64,000 nt of DNA from Acidipropionibacterium sp. (GCA_022647765.1 JALCLH010000002.1:310001-374000); one strand, 5' to 3'; numbered from the stretch's first letter, positions 1 through 9,151 are shown. Notes: generated from the letters alone by a model not told the origin. Made by a program: numbers and translations.

Positions 1-1855
1 GCAGCATCCCCGGCGAGCCCGGGGTGAGCGGGTCGTCGTCCAGGTACTCGCCGAGGGTGGCCCGCTCGGCCGGCCCCTGGAACCCGAACTCGGCGCAGAA
101 TCGGGGCACCGAATCGCGGTAGTGGGTGTAGTCGATCTGATTCCACACCGACCAGGAGTGCACCGAGCCATGATCCGGATTGCGCGGATCCATCAGATCA
201 CGCGGGTTGAACGGGGAGGTCGGGGTGTAGGGGCGGGTGCCGTCCCAGCGCGCCACGATCTGCGGCAGCAGCTCGGTGTAGTAGCCCAGACCCCAGGACT
301 GGCCGGGCGCCAGAGTGTCCTGCCAGCCCCAGTGGACGTACCCCTCGACGTTCTCGTTACAGCCGTTCCACAGGATGAGGGCCGGGTGGCTCGCCATCCG
401 GACGACGTTCTCGGTGGCCTCGGCCGCCACCTGCTCGGACAGTTCGGCGTCCTCGGAGTAGGCGGCGCAGGCGAACAGGAAGTCCTGCCAGACCAGCAGG
501 CCGAGCTGGTCGCAGCGATCCAGCATCCACTCGTCGGCGAACAGTCCGCCTCCCCAGATCCGCAGCACATTCATGTGCGCGTCCAGGGCGTCGTCGATGC
601 CGCGCTGGTAGTCCTCGGGGGTCACCCGGGAGACGAAGACGTCGTCGGGAATCCAGTTGGCCCCCCGCAGGAAGAGCTCGCGGCCGTTGATGCGCACGGT
701 GAAGCTGGTGCCGAAGTCGTCGGGCCGGGTGAGCAGTTCCACGGTGCGGAAGCCGAGTTTGCGCTGTCGGCGGTCGAGCATGTCGCCGTCGGGTCCGATG
801 AGGGCGATCTCGACCTGGTAGAGCGGCTGATCGCCCTCTCCGACCGGCCACCACAGCTCGGGTTCGGGGATGTCCAGGGTGATGTCGTCGTCTCCGGTGA
901 GGGGGACGCGGGTGCTCGCGAGAGGTGTGCTGGTGGCCCCGGTGTCGTCGGGGTCGATGTGAACCGGGCCGGTGACGGTGATCTGGGCCTCCAGATCCGC
1001 CTCGATGAATTCGTCGACCTCCGCGAGACCGGGGTCCAACTCGACGAGAGGTCGCACCCGGATGACGCCGGCGTGTCGGTCCTGTGAGTGGTCATCAATG
1101 GTCTCCAGGGAGGCGACGACGCTCACCGGATCCATCAGCCGCGCGGTTCGCCAGCGGATCAGTCTCACCGGCCGGAAGATTCCCGAGGTGACCAGATCGG
1201 GGCCCCAGTCCCAGCCGAAATTGCAGGCCATCTTCCGGATCGCATTGAAGGGGTACGCGTTGCCCGACTGCGGCCGGTCCCCCATCCGCTCGGCGGCCGC
1301 GCGGGCCTCGGTGACCGGGGCGGAGATGACGACGTCCAGAACGTTCTGGCGGTCCGCCCGAGTGATCAGCAGGTCGGTGACGTCGAACTCGTAGCTGCGG
1401 TGCATGTCGCGGACCGTGCCGAGCAGGGTGCCGTTGAGGGTGATCTTGGCGATGGTGTCGATCCCCTCGAAGCGCAGGGTGGTGCACTCCTCCCCGTCGG
1501 GCGGCTCGGTGGAGAACCGGCACCGGTAGCGGAAGTCCGAGCGCCCGATCCAGTCGGTGAGGTGCTCGTTGGTGCCGTGATACGGATCGGCGATGAGATC
1601 TGCCGCCAGGAGATCGGTGTGCACGCAGCCGGGAACCTGGGCGGGCAGCTCCTCGATGGGGAAGGGGGCCGGATCTCCACCGAGGTGGCTGAGGGTCCAG
1701 CCGTCTGTCAGGGTCGAGACGTTCGAGACAACAGAGTCCTGGACGGCGGGGTCCGGGATCGAGCCGGCCTGGACGGTGTGGCAAGGGGGCACGCTGGTGG
1801 CATCCATGGCTTCGAGTATCGCGTCTCGCCGGACAGCCGCACCAGAAGCAACCAT
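1..1855 (-). CDS. Beta-mannosidase, glycoside hydrolase family 2 (3' end outside window)
   Basis: The reverse strand is open from an ATG at 1855 to the window edge, about 618 residues. It reads as a GH2 beta-mannosidase, which releases terminal beta-linked mannose from oligosaccharides. The N-terminal jelly-roll has the run GCVHTDLLAADLI and a WDWGP segment. The TIM barrel shows WNGCNE near residue 500, whose Glu is the expected acid/base, and FCAEFGFQG near 587, whose Glu is the expected nucleophile. The missing part should be the C-terminal beta domains. A second in-frame ATG at 1807 is possible; neither start has a clear ribosome site. No signal peptide is seen, so it is probably cytoplasmic and acts on imported sugar. 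It is divergent from the carbohydrate cluster at 2078. Confidence 0.9.
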   Translation of the reverse strand, partial: MVASGAAVRRDAILEAMDATSVPPCHTVQAGSIPDPAVQDSVVSNVSTLTDGWTLSHLGGDPAPFPIEELPAQVPGCVHTDLLAADLIADPYHGTNEHLTDWIGRSDFRYRCRFSTEPPDGEECTTLRFEGIDTIAKITLNGTLLGTVRDMHRSYEFDVTDLLITRADRQNVLDVVISAPVTEARAAAERMGDRPQSGNAYPFNAIRKMACNFGWDWGPDLVTSGIFRPVRLIRWRTARLMDPVSVVASLETIDDHSQDRHAGVIRVRPLVELDPGLAEVDEFIEADLEAQITVTGPVHIDPDDTGATSTPLASTRVPLTGDDDITLDIPEPELWWPVGEGDQPLYQVEIALIGPDGDMLDRRQRKLGFRTVELLTRPDDFGTSFTVRINGRELFLRGANWIPDDVFVSRVTPEDYQRGIDDALDAHMNVLRIWGGGLFADEWMLDRCDQLGLLVWQDFLFACAAYSEDAELSEQVAAEATENVVRMASHPALILWNGCNENVEGYVHWGWQDTLAPGQSWGLGYYTELLPQIVARWDGTRPYTPTSPFNPRDLMDPRNPDHGSVHSWSVWNQIDYTHYRDSVPRFCAEFGFQGPAERATLGEYLDDDPLTPGSPGML

Positions 1856-1911
1856 CTGAGGTGACGACTCGTCCCGAGATGGGGATGATCCAGATGAGTC
1901 GACTCGCCCTG

Positions 1912-1941
1912 TTGACACTAGGCCGCTCAGCCTGATACCGT
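1912..1941 (+). promoter_or_regulatory. Putative sigma-70-type promoter of the carbohydrate operon
   Basis: A perfect TTGACA at 1912-1917 is followed after 18 bases by TACCGT at 1936-1941, which keeps the T-A----T of a -10 box. It would start an RNA leader of about 130 bases before the aldolase ATG at 2078. This is a motif call only. Confidence 0.45.
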
Positions 1942-1979
1942 GTGCGGACACAACCAAATATCAGTGAGATAGTGCATTG

Positions 1980-2018
1980 AACGCTCACCACTCCCCCCGG
2001 AGTTGGTGGGCGTTTTCG
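1980..2018 (+). terminator. Leader intrinsic terminator, candidate antitermination target
   Basis: A stem of about 15 pairs (AACGCTCACC...GGTGGGCGTT, with one G-U pair and one bulge) with a C4 loop is followed by TTTTCGCGCTTTT. It lies in the leader between the putative promoter and the first gene. It therefore does not end a plus-strand gene. The second gene of the operon is a GlpP-family antiterminator, which makes this a plausible regulated attenuator. Confidence 0.6.
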
Positions 2019-2077
2019 CGCTTTTACATCTCAGTTTCGTCATGCATGGGTTTCCCTCCAATAGGAAAAGAGAATCA

Positions 2078-2881
2078 ATGTTGATTCCACATGTTTCCCA
2101 GCGTCGCATCAATCGCTTGATAGCCGACGATGGTCGTAGTTTCATGCTAGCTCTGGACGCTCACAACTTCTCCGCGAAGGCGAACAATGTAGACCGCACG
2201 GTTTCCGCAGTGCCTCGAATGGCGGAACTGGGTCTGGATGCCGTTCTGGTTCCTTATGGGATTTCCTGCCGGAAGGCAGAAGAACTTCGAGACGTGGCCC
2301 TGGTACTGCGCTGCGACGCATCCACCGATGTGTTCGATCCCACAGTCCCGGATACCCAGATCGTGAACTCCGCCCTCGACGCCGTATGTGTCGGTGCCGA
2401 TGCAGTGGTCGTCATGACGTTCATGGGTGCGGCACATGCCCCGAAAATTCAGGACGCCACTCAGACTCTGCGCAGGGAGGCTTCGGAGTACGGCCTGCCT
2501 CTCATTGTCGAGTCGCTGCCCTATTCATACGCAGGGACGGGCGACGAGGGGTCCAATCCCGACAACGTCGCCGTTGCTGCTCGATTCGCCGAGGAGCTGG
2601 GTGCCGACATCGTCAAGACCCGGCTCACCGGTACGGATGCCGATGCCCGGATCTTGAAGGCTGTCACGGTACCGGTGGTGGCCCTGGGAGGCCCCAAGAC
2701 CGACCTTGCGGGATACCTTGCGTACGTCTCGCGCTGTCTGGATGCCGGCGCCGCCGGCGTGGCGGTGGGGCGCAACATCGTTGATGATCCGGACCCGGTG
2801 GCGAAGGTCGCCGCCCTCTCGGCGATCATCCACAGCGGAGCCACCGTCGATCAGGCACTGGCGATCTACAAGCAGAAGTGA
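2078..2881 (+). CDS. Class I aldolase of the DhnA/LsrF-like family
   Basis: This 267-residue TIM-barrel protein resembles DhnA/FbaB/LsrF-type class I aldolases, which form a Schiff base with a sugar-phosphate carbonyl. The motif DIVKTRLTG carries the candidate Schiff-base lysine (K180). GGPKTD and AAGVAVGRNI form the C-terminal phosphate-binding part. The ATG at 2078 is preferred because AGGAAAAGAGA lies just upstream; a TTG 75 bases earlier is within the leader hairpin. It is the first gene of the cluster, 6 bases before the GlpP-like gene. The substrate is unknown, but a ketose-phosphate produced by the FGGY kinase two genes downstream is a reasonable guess. Confidence 0.8.
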   Translation: MLIPHVSQRRINRLIADDGRSFMLALDAHNFSAKANNVDRTVSAVPRMAELGLDAVLVPYGISCRKAEELRDVALVLRCDASTDVFDPTVPDTQIVNSALDAVCVGADAVVVMTFMGAAHAPKIQDATQTLRREASEYGLPLIVESLPYSYAGTGDEGSNPDNVAVAARFAEELGADIVKTRLTGTDADARILKAVTVPVVALGGPKTDLAGYLAYVSRCLDAGAAGVAVGRNIVDDPDPVAKVAALSAIIHSGATVDQALAIYKQK

Positions 2882-2887
2882 TCCCCG

Positions 2888-3445
2888 ATGACTTCCATCC
2901 GTTGGCGGGTCATTCCGTCTGTGCGCGATCTTCGCCATCTCGACGACGCGCTGTCCAGCTCGGCCGCCGATGTGTTGCTCTCGAATGTGCACATCGGCAA
3001 TCTGGCCGCACTGTCCGCGCGAATCCATGACGACGGAAAGCGGGTGCTCGTCCAGTCGGATCTCGTCGGCGGATTCCGCTCGGATACCGAGGGGCTGCGG
3101 CTTCTGCGCCACGAGTTCAAGATCGACGGGATCTTCACGTCGTCCCATCAGACCGTCGCTCTGGCAAAAAGAACCGGAATGCGTCGGTACTTTCGAGTCA
3201 CCCTGATGGATTCCCGATCGGTCTGCACCGCATTAGATGCCCTCAAAAAATTCTCCGGAGACGGTGTCGAACTCTTGCCAGCGCCGGTGGCTCTCGAAGT
3301 GGTCGATGAGTTCCGGTCCGTGCTCGGCGACAAGGAGATTCTCGCCGGAGGATTCATCCGGACGCAGGACCGTCTCGAATCCGTACGCGCCGCAGGTTTC
3401 GATGGCGCCACAACAAGTAACCGCTCAATGTGGAGTGAGACATGA
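2888..3445 (+). CDS. GlpP-family RNA-binding antiterminator
   Basis: The 185-residue protein matches the glycerol-uptake-operon antiterminator family (GlpP). The diagnostic stretches are DVLLSNVHIGNL, HDDGKRVLVQSDLVGG, KIDGIFTSSHQTVALAKRTG, VELLPAP, ILAGGFIRT and TSNRSMW. GlpP proteins bind leader mRNA with a small-molecule phosphate and prevent termination. Its place inside a sugar operon whose leader carries a terminator suggests it controls this cluster, perhaps sensing a phosphorylated intermediate. Its stop overlaps the next ATG (ATGA at 3442-3445), so translation is probably coupled. The ligand is not known. Confidence 0.8.
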   Translation: MTSIRWRVIPSVRDLRHLDDALSSSAADVLLSNVHIGNLAALSARIHDDGKRVLVQSDLVGGFRSDTEGLRLLRHEFKIDGIFTSSHQTVALAKRTGMRRYFRVTLMDSRSVCTALDALKKFSGDGVELLPAPVALEVVDEFRSVLGDKEILAGGFIRTQDRLESVRAAGFDGATTSNRSMWSET

Positions 3446-4959
3446 AATATCTGCTTGGAATCGACGATGGGGGATCTGTGACCAAGGCCGCCGTCTACAC
3501 GATGGATGGCACACTGGTCGCAGTCTGCGGAGGGGACTCCATTCCTCTGAAGACCCCCGGCCGAGGATTCACCGAACGAGACATGGACGCCCTGTGGCGC
3601 TCCAACGTCACCGCAATTCAACGCGTCCTGGCGCAGGCCGGGATCACCGGCGCAGACATCGCCGCGATCTCGGCCACCGGACATGGCAACGGCGTCTACC
3701 TGGTCGACGCCGAGGGCAGGCCCGCCTACAACGCGATCATCTCCACCGACGAGAGGGCCGAATCCCTCATCGAGGGCTGGGTGTCCGACCCGCGCTTCAC
3801 GGGCCGGATCCTGCCGAGGACCGCCCAGTCCCTGTGGGCGGGTCAGCCGCCGGCTCTCCTGGCATGGTTCAAGGCGAACCGGCCGGAGGTCCTCGAGAGA
3901 TCCCGCTGGGCACTGCTCGCGTCGGGATTCGTCAGGATGCGCCTCACCGGGCGGGCCACCGCGAACCTCTCCGACGTGTCGGGGACCAGCCTGTTCAACG
4001 TCGACGAACGACGCTACGACCCGCAGATCCTCGACTTCTACGGCATCGGAGACCTCGAGGCCATGATGCCTCCGGTCGTCGGCTCCGATGAGCAGGCCGG
4101 CGCGGTCACCGAGGCCGCGGCGGCCGAGACCGGTCTGGTGGCGGGCACTCCGGTGGCCGGCGGAGTCTTCGACATCGCATCATCGGCCCTTGCCTCCGGC
4201 CTGGTGGAGAAGAACCGGTTGGCGATCGTCACCGGTACATGGTCGATCAACGAGTACATCGCCGACGCGGCCGTGATCGATCCGGACCTGTTCATGACAT
4301 CGATCTACCCGACTCCCCATGCCTGGCTCATCATGGAGGGCTCGCCGACCTCCGCCGGGATCTTCGAGTGGTTCATCAATTCCGTCCTCGGGCCGGCCGT
4401 GAAACTGGCCGGCGGCACCTCTATCGGTCGAGATGAACTCTATGACGCCGTCAATCGTGTCGTGTTCGACCCCGAAACGGAGAACTCTGAGATACCCGCA
4501 TTCCTGCCTTTCGTATTCGGAACCTCGAAGTATCCCGGACTGCGCGGTGAGCTGTCGGAGCTGCAGGCCTCCACAGGTCTGCCGCAGATTCTCCGGTCGG
4601 TCTATGAGGGTGTCGTCTTCTCTCATATGGATCACATCCGTCGCCTGGAGAAATTCCAGTCGCTTCCCGATGAGGCTGTGTTCACGGGAGGGGTGGCCAA
4701 CAGCCCGCTGTGGACCCAGATGTTCGCTGACGCGATGCAGCGATCCCTCCATGTGGTCAAGGTCAAGGAAGCGGGAACTCTCGGAACAGTCATGGCCGCA
4801 GCGGCGATGATCGGCGAGTATTCCGACGTCACCGAGGCCGCGAAGGCGATGGCTCCGGGTTACGTTGAATTCACCCCCGACCCGGCGAAGGCGAGTCTGT
4901 ATGTCGACCGCTACGGTGCCTGGGCCGATGCCCTCGCGAAAGCCGATTGCGATGTCTGA
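3442..4959 (+). CDS. FGGY-family carbohydrate kinase, L-xylulose kinase (LyxK)-like
   Basis: This is a 505-residue FGGY sugar kinase that would phosphorylate a ketopentose or polyol with ATP in the cytoplasm. The N-terminal ATPase motif is LLGIDDGGSVTKAAVY, and the second half has AIVTGTWS and FTGGVANSPLWTQMFAD. Overall it looks closest to L-xylulose/L-lyxose kinases of the LyxK type (GRGFTERDMDALW, ATGHGNGVYLVD, AIISTDERA). Length is normal for the family. It overlaps the upstream antiterminator by 4 bases and the downstream SDR by 8. Substrate specificity cannot be read from sequence. Confidence 0.82.
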   Translation: MKYLLGIDDGGSVTKAAVYTMDGTLVAVCGGDSIPLKTPGRGFTERDMDALWRSNVTAIQRVLAQAGITGADIAAISATGHGNGVYLVDAEGRPAYNAIISTDERAESLIEGWVSDPRFTGRILPRTAQSLWAGQPPALLAWFKANRPEVLERSRWALLASGFVRMRLTGRATANLSDVSGTSLFNVDERRYDPQILDFYGIGDLEAMMPPVVGSDEQAGAVTEAAAAETGLVAGTPVAGGVFDIASSALASGLVEKNRLAIVTGTWSINEYIADAAVIDPDLFMTSIYPTPHAWLIMEGSPTSAGIFEWFINSVLGPAVKLAGGTSIGRDELYDAVNRVVFDPETENSEIPAFLPFVFGTSKYPGLRGELSELQASTGLPQILRSVYEGVVFSHMDHIRRLEKFQSLPDEAVFTGGVANSPLWTQMFADAMQRSLHVVKVKEAGTLGTVMAAAAMIGEYSDVTEAAKAMAPGYVEFTPDPAKASLYVDRYGAWADALAKADCDV

Positions 4960-5725
4960 GGCGGCCACCGGAACCGGGAGGTTCGCCGGACGTCACGCTC
5001 TGGTCACCGGTGCCGCGACCGGACTTGGCTGGGAGGTCAGCCGTCAGCTGCTCGACGCCGGCGCAACCGTTGCCATGTCCCACCGTCCTGGCGGGCATGC
5101 CGAGGGAGTGCGAGAGCTCGTCGACCGGTTCGGCCCCGGCCGGGCGCGCTCCTACGGATGCGATCTCGCCGACACCGAATCCGTCACCCGACTCTTCGAT
5201 GATGCCGCCTCCGATACGGGTCCGATCGATCTATTGGTGAACAACGCCGGAATCTGGCTCTCCGGAGAATTTTCCCAGATCTCGGTTGAGGCCTGGGATC
5301 GTACGTTCGCGGTGAACGTGAGGGCTCCATTCATCCTGTGTCAGAAGATGATCGGCCAGCATCCCGGTGACGAGACTCGAAAGATCGTCAACATCACGTC
5401 TCAAGCGGCCTTTCACGGATCGACCACGGGCCATGCGCACTATGCGTCGTCGAAGGCCGCACTTGTGACGATGACGATCTCCCTCGCCAGGGAGACGGCG
5501 ACATCAGGTATCACGGCGAACTGCGTGGCGCTGGGGATGATGGACTCCAATATGGTCCACGAATCGATCCTGGCACGACCCGAGTACTACAAGGGACGAA
5601 TTCCTCTGGGGCGGATAGCAGCCCCTGAAGATATCGCTCCAGTGGTGCTGTTCCTGCTCGGCCCCGACTCCAATTATATGACCGGTGCCACAGTCGACGC
5701 TACCGGCGGAATGCTCATGAGGTGA
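4952..5725 (+). CDS. Short-chain dehydrogenase/reductase, probable sugar or polyol dehydrogenase
   Basis: This is a classical SDR of 257 residues. It has the dinucleotide motif TGAATGLG, the NNAGI stabilising motif, a catalytic Ser in ITSQAA and the YASSK (YxxxK) active site. The C-terminal AAPEDIAPVVLFLL and YMTGATVDATGG are typical of FabG-like oxidoreductases. The ATG at 4952 overlaps the kinase stop by 8 bases. In this setting it most likely interconverts a polyol and a ketose, or a keto-acid, before phosphorylation. NAD versus NADP use is undecided. Confidence 0.8.
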   Translation: MSEAATGTGRFAGRHALVTGAATGLGWEVSRQLLDAGATVAMSHRPGGHAEGVRELVDRFGPGRARSYGCDLADTESVTRLFDDAASDTGPIDLLVNNAGIWLSGEFSQISVEAWDRTFAVNVRAPFILCQKMIGQHPGDETRKIVNITSQAAFHGSTTGHAHYASSKAALVTMTISLARETATSGITANCVALGMMDSNMVHESILARPEYYKGRIPLGRIAAPEDIAPVVLFLLGPDSNYMTGATVDATGGMLMR

Positions 5726-5729
5726 ACAA

Positions 5730-6740
5730 ATGAAGATTCTTTGCATTGCAGATGATTTTATTCCAGCAGAGTACATCGAGGAGGGATTCTTGGGATTTCC
5801 AGAACTGGCGGAAGCTGCGGAGATCCGAACCTGGCATCATGAATCCGTCGAGGCCCTCCAGCGCGACAATCTGCTCGTCGAACAGGGCGGCCCGGATGCG
5901 ATCCCGACCCCTGCCGGGCTCTTCGACGGCGTCGAGGAATTCGACGCCGTGGTCACGCAGTTCTGCCCCGTCCCGGCGTCGGTCATCGAGCGCGGGGAGA
6001 GGCTGCGCGCGATCGGGGTGCTGCGCGGTGGAGCCGAGAACGTCGACGCCGGCGCTGCCGCAGCCCGCGGCGTGTCCGTCGTCAACACTCCTGGGCGCAA
6101 TGCCGAGGCCGTCGCGGAGTTCACCCTCGGAATGATTCTGACGGAGATCCGCAATATCGCTCGATCTCAGGAGAATCTGCATCAGGGTTCCTGGGATCGT
6201 GACTTTCCGAATGGTGCGGAGATCCCGGAGATCGAGGGCAAGACCGTCGGCATTGTCGGCCTGGGGCAGATCGGGCGGAAGGTGGCCGCCTTCGTCGAGG
6301 TGATGGGGGCTCATGTGGCCTTCTACGACCCGTGGGTGTCCGAGTCCGGGAGGTGGACCAGATACCAGGACGTCGCGGAGCTGGCGGAGGTCGCAGACAT
6401 CCTGTGCGTTCACGCCCGGCTCACACCCGAGACACACCATCTGGTGAGCGCCGACGTGCTGGCGGCGATGAAGCCGACCGCAGTTCTCGTCAACACTGCC
6501 CGCTCGGGTCTGGTCGACGAGCAGGCGCTCGTCGGCGCATTGCGGGAGGGGAGGATCATGGGCGCGGCCATCGACACCTTCGACGTGGAGCCGTTGCCCG
6601 CCGATCATCCTTTCGTCACGCTTCCGAATGCGACGATCACCGGCCATCTTGCCGGGTCCACCGCCGACGCCTTCAAGAAGACCCCTCGTCTTCTGGCACC
6701 TCGTCTGATCGATGCGCTCCGCGGGGTGTCATCGTCATGA
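5730..6740 (+). CDS. D-isomer-specific 2-hydroxyacid dehydrogenase
   Basis: The 336-residue protein has the family's split domain order. The Rossmann motif GIVGLGQIG follows a substrate domain containing VLRGGAENVD. The catalytic Arg is in NTARSGLVD, a Glu in TFDVEPLP, and a His in ITGHLAGS. Such enzymes reduce a 2-keto acid to a D-2-hydroxy acid using NAD(P)H. Four bases separate it from the SDR stop, and its stop overlaps the PTS IIC start (ATGA at 6737-6740). It may handle an acid formed after aldol cleavage, but the substrate is not known. Confidence 0.82.
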   Translation: MKILCIADDFIPAEYIEEGFLGFPELAEAAEIRTWHHESVEALQRDNLLVEQGGPDAIPTPAGLFDGVEEFDAVVTQFCPVPASVIERGERLRAIGVLRGGAENVDAGAAAARGVSVVNTPGRNAEAVAEFTLGMILTEIRNIARSQENLHQGSWDRDFPNGAEIPEIEGKTVGIVGLGQIGRKVAAFVEVMGAHVAFYDPWVSESGRWTRYQDVAELAEVADILCVHARLTPETHHLVSADVLAAMKPTAVLVNTARSGLVDEQALVGALREGRIMGAAIDTFDVEPLPADHPFVTLPNATITGHLAGSTADAFKKTPRLLAPRLIDALRGVSSS

Positions 6741-7987
6741 ACATCATCAATGCTGTTATCGGACTCGGCGCCCCGGTGTTCATGCCGATCCTGTTCCTCA
6801 TCATTGGCCTGGTGTTCGGTCTGGGATTCGGAAAAGCATTCAAGGCCGGAATGCTGGTCGGGATCGGTTTCGTCGGTGTGAATCTGGTGATCACATTCCT
6901 TCTCAATTCCCTGAGTGGGGCCACCAGACTCATGGTCGATCGTATGGGGCTTCACCTGACGGTACTGGACGTCGGATGGGGAACCGCCTCCACGATTGGC
7001 TGGGGATCGCCGCTCGTCCCCGTGGTGGTGGTCATATTTTTGGCTCTCAATCTCCTGCTTCTGATTCTCCGGGTCACGAAGACCGTCGACATCGACATCT
7101 TCAACTACTGGATCTTCCTGGTGGTGGGAGCCGTGGCCTACGCGGCGTCCGGCTCGTTCTGGATCGGTGTCGCGGCCTGTGTCGTTGCTTTCGTGCTCGC
7201 TCTCATCGGTGGTGATCTGATTGCTCCGTTTGTTCAGAAGCAATATGGATTGAAGGGGATTTCGTTTCCCCACTTCACATGTTTGAATTTCGTTCCGTTC
7301 GGCATTGCGGTGAACTGGATCATCGAGCATACTCCCGGGCTCCGCAGGATCAACTTCGATCCGGAGTCGATCTCGAAGCGGTTCGGCGTCTTCGGTGAAC
7401 CTCTTGTGATCGGGTTGATCCTCGGCATCCTGATGGGATTCGGCGCCGGATACGATATCGGTAAGGCGCTCATCCTCGGTGTGGATGTTGCGGCCGCGAT
7501 GTACATCCTTCCCAAGATGATCGATATCCTTGTTGAAGGCCTCACAACAGTTCGAGACGGAGCCGAGATCAGACTGAAGAAATGGTTCCCGAATCGAGAG
7601 TTCTACTTCGGCATGGACACCGCCCTGCTTATTGGGGAGCCCTCGGTGCTGGCGACCGGGGTGCTACTCATTCCGATCGCGTTGCTCCTCGCGTTCATTC
7701 TGCCGGGAAACAAGGTGCTCCCGTTCGTGGATCTGCCGTCTTTGATGTTTCTGATGGCCCTTGTCACGCCGTTCTGCAAGAGGAATATGTTCAGGATGCT
7801 CATCACGGGCACGGTTGCCCTGATCGTCATCATGTACGCCGGGACGGATATCGCTCCGTGGTTCACCGCTGCGGCCGGTACTTCGGGGATCAAGATCCCT
7901 GGTGGGGCCACTCAGATCACCAACCTGGTCGGCGGGGCCACGACTCCAGTCGGTTGGATCATCATACGGTTGGCGAGCCTGTTCTGA
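6737..7987 (+). CDS. PTS IIC component, galactitol (GatC/SgcC) type
   Basis: The 416-residue membrane protein has about ten hydrophobic segments and the galactitol-family IIC signature of repeated GFGxG stretches: IGLVFGLGFGKAFKAG, VGIGFVGVNL, LGILMGFGAGYDIGKAL and NREFYFGMDTALLIGEPS. It would carry a polyol or related sugar through the membrane during phosphotransfer. The ATG at 6737 overlaps the dehydrogenase stop by 4 bases. No IIA or IIB domain is encoded in the cluster, so it must borrow them from elsewhere or act without them. A kinase-dependent pathway alongside a PTS transporter is also unusual. Confidence 0.85.
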   Translation: MNIINAVIGLGAPVFMPILFLIIGLVFGLGFGKAFKAGMLVGIGFVGVNLVITFLLNSLSGATRLMVDRMGLHLTVLDVGWGTASTIGWGSPLVPVVVVIFLALNLLLLILRVTKTVDIDIFNYWIFLVVGAVAYAASGSFWIGVAACVVAFVLALIGGDLIAPFVQKQYGLKGISFPHFTCLNFVPFGIAVNWIIEHTPGLRRINFDPESISKRFGVFGEPLVIGLILGILMGFGAGYDIGKALILGVDVAAAMYILPKMIDILVEGLTTVRDGAEIRLKKWFPNREFYFGMDTALLIGEPSVLATGVLLIPIALLLAFILPGNKVLPFVDLPSLMFLMALVTPFCKRNMFRMLITGTVALIVIMYAGTDIAPWFTAAAGTSGIKIPGGATQITNLVGGATTPVGWIIIRLASLF

Positions 7988-8089
7988 GGCTTCTGCTGCC
8001 CGATCGCGACAGAATGGACGAGAACTGGAACTGTCGGTCATGTGACCCGTCCGGCAGCCGAAGAGATCCCGATCACACCGAGGTGAGCG

Positions 8090-9070
8090 ATGATGAGCGA
8101 CGTACTGGCCATCGACTGTGGGCAGAGCGGGTCCCGGGCCCGGCTGACGACCACTGGACGGCGCGGCGGCCGGTTGCCTCCCGTGGAAGCGGAGTACGGG
8201 CCGGTCTTCACCCAGCGCCCGCTCGAACCGCAACTGGCAACTCTGATCAGCCGGGCGGCCGACAATATATCGGCCCGCAATGGCGACCTCACAGTGGCGG
8301 TCGGCTCCTCGGGATGGTCCGAGCACGGTGACCTGGATGAGGTCGCGCGCCAGATCACCAGCGATCGGGTGAGGCGGGTGATCCTCGCCCACGATTCGGT
8401 GACGAGCTATCTCGGGGCGCTCGGGGGAGGTCGTGACGGCGGGGTCCGGGGCGCCAGGGGCTCAGTTGAGCTGGGCGCCGTGGTGGCCGCCGGCACCGGC
8501 GTCGTCACCCTGGGTGTCGGCGAGAACCGCGTCGCCCGGGTGGACGGCTGGGGATATCTCTTCGGGGACGCCGGATCCGGCTACTGGATCGGCCGGGCGG
8601 CCATCGACTGCGTGCTGCAGGCCTATGACGGGCGCGGTCCGCAGACCGCTCTCACCGAGGTGGTGACCGCGGAGTTCCCGGACCTGTCGACCCTGTATCT
8701 CGAGGTCCAGGCCGATCCCGAGAAGGTCAAGCGGGTGGCCCGCTACGCCAAGGCGGTCGCTGAGCTGGCCGGCTCCGATCCGGTCGCCGCCCGGATCTCC
8801 CACGACGCGGGGCGGAGGCTCGCCGAGTCGGTGAGCACTGCGCTGCGCGTGGTCGGCCTGGAGGAGAAGTCGCCGGCGGTGGCCCGGGTGGGCAAGGTGT
8901 TCAGTTCCGGAGTGCTGCGCGAGGCCTTCGATGAGGGCCTCCGCAATGCGGTTCCGGGCGTGCGGATCGCCGAGCACCCTGGAACTGCTCTGGACGGGGC
9001 GGCCCTGCTGGCCGATCTGCCACCGTCGTCGGCGCTCTATCCGCTCATTGAGAGAGCTGATCTGGGATGA
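8090..9070 (+). CDS. BadF/BadG/BcrA/BcrD-type ATPase, N-acetylglucosamine-kinase-like
   Basis: This is a 326-residue actin-fold kinase. It has the N-terminal phosphate motif LAIDCGQSGSRARL, ILAHDSVTSYLGAL, the nucleotide-binding GAVVAAGTGVVTLG and the GWGYLFGDAGSGYWIGR segment of the N-acetylglucosamine-kinase-like branch. It probably phosphorylates an amino sugar or related sugar. Two ATGs, 8090 and 8093, follow GAGGTGAG. It lies 103 bases after the PTS IIC gene and is likely the last gene of the cluster, followed by an 81-base palindromic repeat. Confidence 0.72.
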   Translation: MMSDVLAIDCGQSGSRARLTTTGRRGGRLPPVEAEYGPVFTQRPLEPQLATLISRAADNISARNGDLTVAVGSSGWSEHGDLDEVARQITSDRVRRVILAHDSVTSYLGALGGGRDGGVRGARGSVELGAVVAAGTGVVTLGVGENRVARVDGWGYLFGDAGSGYWIGRAAIDCVLQAYDGRGPQTALTEVVTAEFPDLSTLYLEVQADPEKVKRVARYAKAVAELAGSDPVAARISHDAGRRLAESVSTALRVVGLEEKSPAVARVGKVFSSGVLREAFDEGLRNAVPGVRIAEHPGTALDGAALLADLPPSSALYPLIERADLG

Positions 9071-9151
9071 CTGGTCCCGATCACTCCCGCTGGAGGGTGT
9101 TTCGGCGTCGCTGGTGCAGAAACACGGCGTGTCGGGAGTGATCGGGACCAG
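9071..9151. repeat. Palindromic intergenic repeat, copy 1
   Basis: Near-perfect 19-base arms starting CTGGTCCCGATCACTCCCG close an 81-base inverted repeat with a less regular centre containing TGCAGAAACACGG. Related copies lie at 16438-16520 (inverted relative to this one) and 39234-39310. It begins right after a stop codon and could also act as a transcription end. The remaining 251 bases up to gyrB hold no gene I can recognise. Confidence 0.85.
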
